Assembly: GCA_002316215.1 (NCBI GenBank)
Contig: DCDB01000213.1
Span: 1 to 7,767, forward strand
Origin: Lachnospiraceae bacterium UBA1066
Lineage (GTDB): Bacteria; Bacillota; Clostridia; Lachnospirales; Lachnospiraceae
Direction: 5' to 3'
Length of the DNA: 7,767 nucleotides
The notes under the pieces were generated by a model. It was not told the DNA's origin and ran no database searches. It saw only the letters and a list, made by a program, of their open reading frames with translations. Below are positions 1 to 4,388 of this stretch, in pieces. Positions within the stretch are counted from its first letter, which is position 1. Each line of letters opens with the position of its first letter. The position numbers and the translations under genes were made by a program.

Positions 1-1184
1 CTTTCAATATCTCCGGCATCTGCCTTCTTACGATTTTCAAAATGAAGATTAAAGGCTCCGGCTTCCGCCCGGGTCCGGATGATGACGGGAGAAGCTTTAT
101 CGGCATACTTCAGGATATTGGAATTGATATTATTCATGATCCGGTTGATATAATCGGAAGAGACCGAGATTTTTGAGGAAGACCATTCGATTTCGGATGC
201 CGTCTGGAAACCCTGGCTTTCAAGAAAAATGATGACGTCCGAAAGAGAATCTTCAAGGACATATTTAGGCTTGCATGGAGATTCGAGTTTTACATCTTTG
301 TCTCCTGTGATCAGGAACCGCTCAAAGAGGTCGTCCGACATGGTTTTTACTTCGCGCGCTTTTTCGGAAGCCTTGTTCAGATACTGCATCATCGAGGCTT
401 CGTCTTTATATTTTTTCTTCTCGAGAAGTTCGAGGTAGAGCAGAAGAGCCGTGAGGGGAGTCCTGAGGTCATGGGACAGTTCGGTGACAAGATCCGTATT
501 TGCCTGAGAAAGTTCCTGTACCATCTTAAAATTGTTATCCAGAGTACTTCTCATTTCGTTCAGACCGATGGCCAGAGATGCAAGCTCGTCCTTCCCTTTG
601 ACAGTTACGGCATGACAGAGACCGCCCGTTTCAAGAACTTTGACTTCACGTTCCAGCTGCTTAATGTAATTGATTTTCTTCTGTATGAGGAGAAGAAAGA
701 GAAGAATGGCAAGTACGGCTGCAAGGCAGATACTGATTACGGTGACGTAAACGATATAATGATAGTCATAAAAGCCGATGACGTAAACATTGGCCGGGCC
801 GTCGCTGAATTGGATGCTGTAAAGATGGGCGCTGCCGTAATATGCCGGGTTATCTTCATCGTTCTGGTCATTTGCCGAATAGGCCGAGTCGTAGAGCAGG
901 AGATTATTCCTGAACACCGAAATATAGACGACTTCCTGCTGCTCGACCCAGGTGTCGAGCATAGCATCGTCTTCTGCGGAAACACTGTAGTTTGAAACAA
1001 AACGCTGCAGGCTGTCTGCGCTGCCCTGTTCTTCTCTTTCCATATATCCGGAGGTCTTAAGATAATTGTTTACGATGACGCGGCCGAGAAACTGAAGGCC
1101 GAAATATCCCAGGACGCCGGATGCCAGGGAAAGAAGGAGAAGCAGGAAGATTCCCATGCTGAGACTGTGAAAACCTTTATTCAA
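1..1184 (-). CDS. Sensor histidine kinase of a two-component system, C-terminal part cut off by the window
   Basis: This is a membrane histidine kinase, read on the minus strand as an open frame of 394 codons that leaves the window at base 1. Segments seen in order are a hydrophobic TM1 (about residues 8-33), an extracytoplasmic sensor stretch of about 105 residues, TM2 (about 143-167), a HAMP-like linker (about 168-220), a HisKA dimerisation helix with the H-box ELSHDLRTPLT (phospho-acceptor His238), and the beginning of the ATPase domain with an N-box ending SNILKYA (Asn356). The G-boxes lie beyond the window. The start is taken as TTG at 1184 because GGAAAGGGG sits 7 bases upstream; the first ATG (1157) has no well-spaced site. 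It overlaps the regulator gene by 8 bases, so the two are probably translationally coupled and form a cognate pair. The sensor region resembles no ligand-binding family that I can name, so the signal is unknown. Confidence 0.93.
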   Translation of the reverse strand, partial: MNKGFHSLSMGIFLLLLLSLASGVLGYFGLQFLGRVIVNNYLKTSGYMEREEQGSADSLQRFVSNYSVSAEDDAMLDTWVEQQEVVYISVFRNNLLLYDSAYSANDQNDEDNPAYYGSAHLYSIQFSDGPANVYVIGFYDYHYIVYVTVISICLAAVLAILLFLLLIQKKINYIKQLEREVKVLETGGLCHAVTVKGKDELASLAIGLNEMRSTLDNNFKMVQELSQANTDLVTELSHDLRTPLTALLLYLELLEKKKYKDEASMMQYLNKASEKAREVKTMSDDLFERFLITGDKDVKLESPCKPKYVLEDSLSDVIIFLESQGFQTASEIEWSSSKISVSSDYINRIMNNINSNILKYADKASPVIIRTRAEAGAFNLHFENRKKADAGDIE

Positions 1185-1884
1185 AACGGTACCCCTTTCC
1201 CCAAACGGTTTTGATGTGCGCCGGATTCTGGGGATCCTTTTCTATTTTGACGCGAAGATTCCGGATGTGGACCATGACGGTTCCTGTACTGGTATAGAAA
1301 AACGGCTCGTTCCAGATTTCCTCGAAGATGTTCTGGGCAGAAAAAATACGATGCGGATTTTTCATAAGAAGAAGCAGGATGTTGTAGTCAATGTCCGAAA
1401 GTGCAAGCTCTCTGCCGTCGGCGGAAACTTCGTTATAATTTTCATTTATCCGGATGCCTCCGGATTCTATGCAGGAGGAAGTACCCTCCGAAGGAGAGAC
1501 TTCTTCTTTTCCTCTGTAGGTCTGGTAGCGCCGGATCAGGGCCTTGACTCTGCCAAGAAGTTCGGAGTAGGAAAAAGGTTTGGCCAGGTAATCGTCACCG
1601 CCGGCCATAAGGCCGATCAGCTTGTCGGATTCCTGAGATTTTGCCGTCAGAAAAAGCACAGGGACATTTGAAGTCTTGCGTATTTCTTCGCAGGTCTTAA
1701 GACCGGACATCCCGGGCATCATGACATCCAGTATCACGAGATCTGTTTCGGGGGTAAGAAGCGCAAGGCCCGTACGGCCGCGTTCTGCTTCCTGGACAGA
1801 ATAATCTTCACTTTCCAGAAGGATCCGTACGCCCTCGCGGATATCGGCATCATCTTCAATTATTAATATATTAGCGGCACTCAT
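1177..1884 (-). CDS. OmpR/PhoB-family response regulator
   Basis: A cytoplasmic DNA-binding response regulator of 235 residues, the usual length for this family. The receiver domain (about 1-120) has the acidic pocket EDD at 10-12, phospho-acceptor Asp53 in VILDVMMPG, the switch Thr80 and the conserved Lys102 in LAKPF. A linker of about 20 residues leads to a C-terminal winged helix (about 140-235) with the family's ending VWGKGYRFE. The ATG at 1884 has AAAGGA 7 bases upstream and a near-consensus promoter in front. It overlaps the kinase gene by 8 bases, so the pair forms a standard operon. The subfamily cannot be assigned by eye. Candidate targets include the lipoprotein gene just upstream, whose promoter carries 11-bp tandem repeats of the kind OmpR-type proteins bind. 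I saw no copy of that repeat at this operon's own promoter. Confidence 0.95.
   Translation of the reverse strand: MSAANILIIEDDADIREGVRILLESEDYSVQEAERGRTGLALLTPETDLVILDVMMPGMSGLKTCEEIRKTSNVPVLFLTAKSQESDKLIGLMAGGDDYLAKPFSYSELLGRVKALIRRYQTYRGKEEVSPSEGTSSCIESGGIRINENYNEVSADGRELALSDIDYNILLLLMKNPHRIFSAQNIFEEIWNEPFFYTSTGTVMVHIRNLRVKIEKDPQNPAHIKTVWGKGYRFE
1182..1200 (-). promoter_or_regulatory. Ribosome binding site deciding a TTG start for the histidine kinase
   Basis: On the minus strand GGAAAGGGG (1200-1192) lies 7 bases before TTG (1184-1182). The same bases encode the Gly-Lys-Gly near the end of the response regulator. The only nearby alternative, ATG at 1157-1155, has AAAGG about 16 bases away, which is too far for efficient initiation. 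The start call is therefore an inference from spacing. Confidence 0.6.
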
Positions 1885-1917
1885 ATGGGTTTCCTTTCTT
1901 ATTAGTCAGGCAAATAA

Positions 1918-1946
1918 AAAATACCCCGCACAGGCAGGAATGTCAA
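1918..1946 (-). promoter_or_regulatory. Sigma-A type promoter of the regulator-kinase operon
   Basis: Read on the minus strand, a perfect -35 TTGACA (1946-1941) is followed after exactly 17 bases by TATTTT (1923-1918), a 4/6 match to the -10 consensus in an A/T-rich stretch. Transcription would begin near 1911, leaving a leader of about 26 bases that contains the regulator's ribosome binding site. The promoter lies directly downstream of the lipoprotein terminator, so the operon appears to be transcribed separately from the lipoprotein gene. Confidence 0.75.
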
Positions 1947-1955
1947 GAAGATAAA

Positions 1956-2000
1956 AAAGCGGGCCGTAAACGCGACTTAAAGTGCGTTATGGCCCGCTTT
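1956..2000 (-). terminator. Rho-independent terminator after the lipoprotein gene
   Basis: The arms AAAGCGGGCC (1956-1965) and GGCCCGCTTT (1991-2000) are exact complements. The stem continues inward through TAAACGC / GCGTTA with one bulged base to a loop of about 10 bases. On the minus strand the hairpin runs into TTTTTTAT, a typical intrinsic terminator for the lipoprotein gene ending at 2055. The plus-strand side is also T-rich (CTTTTATC), so it may act in both directions, although I see no plus-strand gene that needs it. Confidence 0.88.
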
Positions 2001-2038
2001 CTTTTATCTAAAAACGATCAAATAATGTCAGCAGCCTT

Positions 2039-2050
2039 CCGCTGCAGCGG
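2039..2050. repeat. Perfect 12-base palindrome downstream of the lipoprotein stop codon
   Basis: CCGCTGCAGCGG is its own reverse complement. It lies 4 bases past the lipoprotein stop and before the terminator hairpin. An RNA hairpin here could have only about 4 base pairs around a TGCA loop. It might be a small 3' UTR element or a protein site, or chance in GC-rich sequence. I assign no function. Confidence 0.35.
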
Positions 2051-2054
2051 CATT

Positions 2055-2369
2055 TTACTTAGAAGCCGTTGAGGCAGCTTTAGAAGCTGTAGATGCTGTT
2101 GAAGCAGTCTTGGAGGCTGTTGAAGAAGCCTTGGAAGCTGTAGAAGCAGTTGATGTTGAAGCAGCTTTGGAAGCCGTCGATGTCGTAGCAGCTTTGGAAG
2201 CAGTTGAAGTTGTGGAAGCTTTGGAAGCTGTAGAAGCTGTTGAAGTCGTTGCAGCCTTAGAAGTTGTGGAAGTGCTTCCTGTGGTTGAAGTTCCGCAAGC
2301 AGCTATAGAAGCAGCCATCATTCCTGCAAGTGCAAATACAACAACTTTCTTACCAAAATTTTTCATCAT
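2055..2369 (-). CDS. Small lipoprotein with a Ser/Thr/Ala/Lys-only low-complexity mature region
   Basis: A 104-residue predicted lipoprotein. Residues 1-24 form a type II signal peptide: a basic start (MMKNFGKK), a hydrophobic core, then the lipobox IAAC with Cys25 as the lipidation site. After a short GTSTTG, residues 32-104 contain only Ser, Thr, Ala and Lys. There are eight Lys, each preceded by Ser, at spacings of 7-12 residues, and no acidic residue. No globular domain is present. It should be anchored to the outer face of the membrane as an extended, positively charged, disordered chain, possibly crossing the wall. AAAGGAG lies 12 bases before the first ATG, a little long; the second ATG would be further away. 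It has its own promoter region and terminator. I do not recognise a family. The opposite strand is also open, but the signal peptide, lipobox, ribosome site and terminator all support this strand. Confidence 0.82.
   Translation of the reverse strand: MMKNFGKKVVVFALAGMMAASIAACGTSTTGSTSTTSKAATTSTASTASKASTTSTASKAATTSTASKAASTSTASTASKASSTASKTASTASTASKAASTASK
2058..2276 (-). repeat. Degenerate coding repeats for the Ser/Thr/Ala/Lys stalk
   Basis: These 219 bases encode residues 32-104 of the lipoprotein. Units such as ACTTCWACAGCTTCYAAAGC recur imperfectly, giving protein words like TSTASKAA. Units differ in length (Lys-to-Lys distances of 7, 9, 10 and 12 residues) and in synonymous codons. This suggests growth by unequal exchange followed by drift, with the amino-acid choice kept. 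The number of units may vary between strains. Confidence 0.75.
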
Positions 2370-2419
2370 AATAATTATATTCTCCTTTCGAAAACCGATA
2401 TGTTTTCGTTTCCTTTGAC

Positions 2420-2448
2420 ATTATCAAGAATAACACGGAAACCTAAAT
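2420..2448 (-). promoter_or_regulatory. Probable activator-dependent promoter of the lipoprotein gene
   Basis: On the minus strand GATAAT (2425-2420) is a 5/6 match to the -10 consensus. The hexamer 17 bases upstream, ATTTAG (2448-2443), is a poor -35 and falls inside the nearest 11-bp repeat. A good -10 with a poor -35 covered by direct repeats is typical of promoters activated by OmpR/PhoB-family regulators. Transcription would start near 2413, giving a leader of about 45 bases that contains the AAAGGAG site. Confidence 0.55.
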
Positions 2449-2470
2449 GAAACCTTAATAAGTCCTTAAG
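2438..2470 (-). promoter_or_regulatory. Three tandem 11-bp repeats, candidate response-regulator operator
   Basis: Read on the minus strand from distal to proximal, the units are CTTAAGGACTT, ATTAAGGTTTC and ATTTAGGTTTC, contiguous and without gaps. The two proximal units match at 10 of 11 positions, and all share TTWAGG. An 11-bp period puts each unit on the same face of the helix, as expected for head-to-tail binding by OmpR/PhoB-type winged helices. The proximal unit overlaps the -35 position. The assignment to the neighbouring regulator is inference. Confidence 0.6.
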
Positions 2471-2499
2471 AATTCTAAAGGCACGAAAGGACTTAAGGT
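2452..2499. repeat. Imperfect inverted repeat upstream of the lipoprotein promoter
   Basis: On the plus strand ACCTTAATAAGTCCTT (2452-2467) pairs with AAGGACTTAAGGT (2487-2499), apart from a 3-base insertion in the left arm. The spacer is 19 bases. The left arm coincides with the distal part of the 11-bp repeat array, so TTAAGG-type half sites occur in both orientations. It could be extra operator sequence. Confidence 0.5.
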
Positions 2500-2520
2500 T
2501 TTCCCGAAGCCGGTTGGTTT

Positions 2521-2582
2521 TTGACTTTTAGGGCGGGCATCCTGAATTGCTGATGTCCAAGAAGCCTGATGCGTGGTAAAAT
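2521..2582 (+). promoter_or_regulatory. Candidate promoters for rex
   Basis: The better candidate is an extended -10, TGG-TAAAAT (2574-2582), with a weak -35 TGTCCA (2554-2559) at 17 bases; transcription would begin near 2589. An alternative has a good -35 TTGACT (2521-2526) but only a weak TGAATT (2543-2548) at 16 bases. I saw no convincing Rex operator here. The choice matters because only the second promoter would include the ribosome site of the short ORF at 2595 in the transcript. Confidence 0.45.
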
Positions 2583-2593
2583 AAGAAGGATAG

Positions 2594-2697
2594 TATGATG
2601 CAGGCGTCGGAAAGCAAACGCGAAGCTACGGAGCAATCTGAAGCATCATAGTGTGATTTTAATTCAGGCGCAGGCTTTGCTACGGAGGATTCCCGAA
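2594..2697 (+). other. Repeat-rich 5' leader of rex
   Basis: The leader has a perfect inverted repeat, TATGATGC (2594-2601) with GCATCATA (2643-2650). A smaller pair, GCGT (2604-2607) with ACGC (2618-2621), lies inside it. Two words are repeated in direct order: CAGGCG (2601, 2665) and GCTACGGAG (2625, 2679), the second copy containing the rex ribosome site. The duplicated ribosome-site sequence and the bracketing arms could allow alternative structures that control rex translation, but I recognise no known riboswitch. Confidence 0.4.
2595..2651 (+). CDS. Possible 18-residue leader peptide upstream of rex
   Basis: A short ORF encoding MMQASESKREATEQSEAS begins with ATGATG, has AAGGA 4 bases before the start, and ends in TAG. 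Its first codons and its last codons form the two arms of a perfect 8-base inverted repeat. The peptide is hydrophilic and has no run of one amino acid that would indicate classic attenuation. If transcription starts near 2589 the ribosome site is lost, which counts against translation. It could be chance. Confidence 0.3.
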   Translation: MMQASESKREATEQSEAS

Positions 2698-3318
2698 ATG
2701 AAGTATGAAGAAATATCGAAAACGACTTTGCGGAGAATGCCGGTTTATCTCCATTATCTTAATTCTGTTAAGAATGAGAGGACGAATATATCGGCATCGG
2801 CTATTGCCGGAAAGTTCGGGCTGAATGACGTGCAGGTACGTAAAGATCTGGCGGCAGTCAGCGGCAGCGGCCGTCCGAAGACCGGATATGATATAAACGA
2901 ATTGATTTCGCAGATCGAGGAATGCCTGGGCTGCAGAGACCGTACGAATGCGGTTATTGTTGGGGCCGGCAATCTTGGGAAAGCCCTCCTTTCTTTTGCC
3001 GGCTTTATGGATTACGGTCTCGATATTGTTGCGGCCTTTGATACGGATCCTTCCTTAGCCGGTACCGTATTTAACGGCAAGCCGATTTATTCCATGGAAG
3101 AGGTTGAAGGCTTCTGCAGGGCACAGGACGTGAAGCTCGGGATTATCACAACGCCTGTTGGCGCAGCCCAGAAAACGTGTGACCGTCTGACGGCCTGCGG
3201 CATCAAGGCGATCTGGAACTTCTCGCAGACGATTCTCCGTTCGCCGGAGGACGTGCTTGTTGAAAATGAAAACCTGGCATCTTCGCTGGCAATTCTTTCA
3301 AAACACCTGCGTGAGTGA
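2698..3318 (+). CDS. rex: Redox-sensing transcriptional repressor Rex
   Basis: A cytoplasmic repressor that senses the NADH/NAD+ ratio: it binds operators when NADH is low and releases them when NADH rises. The protein has 206 residues, close to the usual 205-215. The N-terminal winged helix (about 1-78) has the characteristic opening ISKTTLRRMPVYLHYL, the recognition-helix segment DVQVRKDL (44-51) and the wing Gly-Tyr (63-64). The Rossmann domain carries GAGNLG at 89-94 and an acidic segment FDTDP (114-118) at the end of the second strand. The C-terminal helix that swaps between subunits is present. Start ATG at 2698 is chosen because GGAGG lies 9 bases upstream and the protein then begins like other Rex proteins; a GTG at 2653 would add 15 residues with no family match. 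The lysR gene follows after 16 bases. adhE downstream is a classic Rex target in clostridia. Confidence 0.96.
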   Translation: MKYEEISKTTLRRMPVYLHYLNSVKNERTNISASAIAGKFGLNDVQVRKDLAAVSGSGRPKTGYDINELISQIEECLGCRDRTNAVIVGAGNLGKALLSFAGFMDYGLDIVAAFDTDPSLAGTVFNGKPIYSMEEVEGFCRAQDVKLGIITTPVGAAQKTCDRLTACGIKAIWNFSQTILRSPEDVLVENENLASSLAILSKHLRE

Positions 3319-3334
3319 AACGGAGAACGGATAA

Positions 3335-4261
3335 ATGAATTTACTTCATTTGAAATATGCAGTTGTAATCGCGGAAACAAATTCCATGACCCGCGCTGCG
3401 GACAAGCTATACACGGCACAGCCGAATTTAAGCCGAGCCATACGGGAACTTGAAGGCACGCTTGGCATTACGATCTTTAAACGCACGTCCAAGGGAATAT
3501 ATCCGACCCCGGAGGGTGAAGAATTTCTCGGCTATGCGCGTAAAATCCTGAATCAGGTGGATGAAATCGAAGAGATGTATAAGGGCAGCGGAAAGCGGAG
3601 CCGGAAGTTCTCGATATCCGTTCCCCGTGCGAGTTATATTGCCTGCGCTTTTACTGATTTTGTTAAGATGATGGATGTTTCCGAGAGCGCGGAATATTTT
3701 TATAAGGAGACGAATGCGCTCCGGGCCGTTAATAATGTAACGGGAGAAGACTACCGCCTTGGAATTATCCGGTACCAGGAGTCCTTTGACCGGAATTTCA
3801 AGGATATGCTGTCCGAAAAATCTCTGCACGGTGAAATGGTTTTTGAATTCCGGTATCGTCTTCTTATGTCCGCAGCCCATCCTCTCGCGCAAAAGCAGAT
3901 TATCTGTCTCAGTGATCTTAAGCCATACGTGGAAATAGCCCATGCCGATCCTTATATCCCGTCGCTTTCGCTCAGCGCTGCCCGAAAGAATGAAATTGCG
4001 GATGATACCGATAAAATAATTTTTGTTTTTGAACGTGCCAGCCAGATGGATATCCTTTCAGAATCCTCAAATACCTTCATGTGGGTCTCTCCCGTACCCG
4101 GCCGCCTGCTTGAAAAATATAATCTTGTGGAAAGAGAATGCGATGATTTCAGCCGTGTCTACAAAGATGTGCTGATCTACAGAGAAGGCTACAGGCTGAC
4201 GGAAACGGATCAGATGTTTATTGATAAGCTGATGGAAGTGAAACGAGGACTGAATAAATAG
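3335..4261 (+). CDS. LysR-family transcriptional regulator
   Basis: A 308-residue LysR-type regulator, full length for the family. The N-terminal winged helix (about 1-60) includes the helix-turn-helix SMTRAADKLYTAQPNLSRAI (17-36), followed by LFxR-like IFKRT and the linker helix (about 60-90). The rest (about 92-300) is the periplasmic-binding-like effector domain and matches no subgroup that I can name. GGAG lies 9 bases before the ATG. It starts 16 bases after rex and very likely shares its transcript. Lying just upstream of adhE in the same direction, with an ATAC-N7-GTAT box between them, it probably controls adhE in response to an unknown small molecule. LysR genes are more often divergent from their targets, so this arrangement is slightly unusual. 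Confidence 0.93.
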   Translation: MNLLHLKYAVVIAETNSMTRAADKLYTAQPNLSRAIRELEGTLGITIFKRTSKGIYPTPEGEEFLGYARKILNQVDEIEEMYKGSGKRSRKFSISVPRASYIACAFTDFVKMMDVSESAEYFYKETNALRAVNNVTGEDYRLGIIRYQESFDRNFKDMLSEKSLHGEMVFEFRYRLLMSAAHPLAQKQIICLSDLKPYVEIAHADPYIPSLSLSAARKNEIADDTDKIIFVFERASQMDILSESSNTFMWVSPVPGRLLEKYNLVERECDDFSRVYKDVLIYREGYRLTETDQMFIDKLMEVKRGLNK

Positions 4262-4274
4262 TACATTTAATATA

Positions 4275-4310
4275 GATATAATCATATCGATAAAGATATA
4301 CCGATATACT
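4275..4310 (+). promoter_or_regulatory. A/T-rich region with candidate adhE -10 elements
   Basis: The gap between lysR and adhE holds a perfect TATAAT (4277-4282) and a 5/6 TATACT (4305-4310). Neither has a good -35 at 16-18 bases (ATAAAT for the first, TCATAT for the second), which suggests a promoter that needs an activator, or that adhE is partly read through from rex-lysR. GATATA recurs three times (4275, 4295, 4303). I see no terminator after lysR. Confidence 0.45.
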
Positions 4311-4320
4311 CCTTTGGTAT
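4298..4320 (+). promoter_or_regulatory. LysR-type regulator box ATAC-N7-GTAT plus an extra half site
   Basis: ATAC (4306-4309), seven bases, then GTAT (4317-4320) form a perfect dyad that fits the T-N11-A LysR-type consensus and is identical to the ATAC-N7-GTAT form described for BenM/CatM-type regulators. A further ATAC half site lies at 4298-4301. The box overlaps the candidate -10 TATACT and sits 69-83 bases before the adhE start. It most likely binds the product of the adjacent lysR gene. Whether binding activates or represses depends on the true start of transcription. Confidence 0.55.
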
Positions 4321-4339
4321 TTCATTTTTTGCTCTCCAG

Positions 4340-4357
4340 ATGTTATAACGTTACCGA
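4340..4357 (+). promoter_or_regulatory. Weak candidate Rex operator upstream of adhE
   Basis: ATGTTATAACGTTACCGA matches the clostridial Rex operator TTGTTAA-N4-TTAACAA at 10 of 14 defined positions with the correct spacing. It lies 31 bases before the adhE start, downstream of the likely promoter, where a repressor would block transcription. The right half is poor and overall symmetry is low, so it may be a chance match. It also contains the palindrome GTTATAAC. Confidence 0.35.
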
Positions 4358-4388
4358 TGCAGGGAATTAAAAAAACGGAGGAGAGCAT

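Noticed and set aside
471..995. Plus-strand ORF of 174 codons opposite the histidine kinase
   Set aside because: It lies wholly inside the kinase gene, has no recognisable domain or promoter, and the minus frame contains the full H-box and two membrane helices.
2058..2276. Short repeats considered as a CRISPR array or satellite
   Set aside because: The units are contiguous and degenerate, with no unique spacers, and keep an open frame, so they are coding repeats.
2110..2418. Plus-strand ORF of 102 codons rich in Glu, Ala and Val opposite the lipoprotein
   Set aside because: It is the mirror of the low-complexity coding repeats. It has no good ribosome site, and the minus strand has a signal peptide, lipobox, ribosome site and matching terminator.
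2415..2437. Plus-strand TTGACA at 2415-2420 as a promoter for rex
   Set aside because: No -10-like hexamer follows at 16-18 bases (GAAACC at 17), and the sequence is better explained by the minus-strand promoter.
2452..2505. Inverted repeat read as a plus-strand terminator because it is followed by TTTT
   Set aside because: No plus-strand gene lies upstream to terminate, the stem is A/T-rich with a 19-base loop, and the T run is very short.
2604..2651. Resemblance of GGAAAGCAAAC and ACGCGAAGCTACGG to pieces of the class I cyclic-di-GMP riboswitch
   Set aside because: The two pieces run together without the intervening hairpin, and the downstream receptor arm is missing, so the conserved fold cannot be formed.
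2653..2697. GTG start giving rex 15 extra residues
   Set aside because: The ATG at 2698 has GGAGG at 9 bases and gives the standard Rex N-terminus; the extra residues match nothing in the family.
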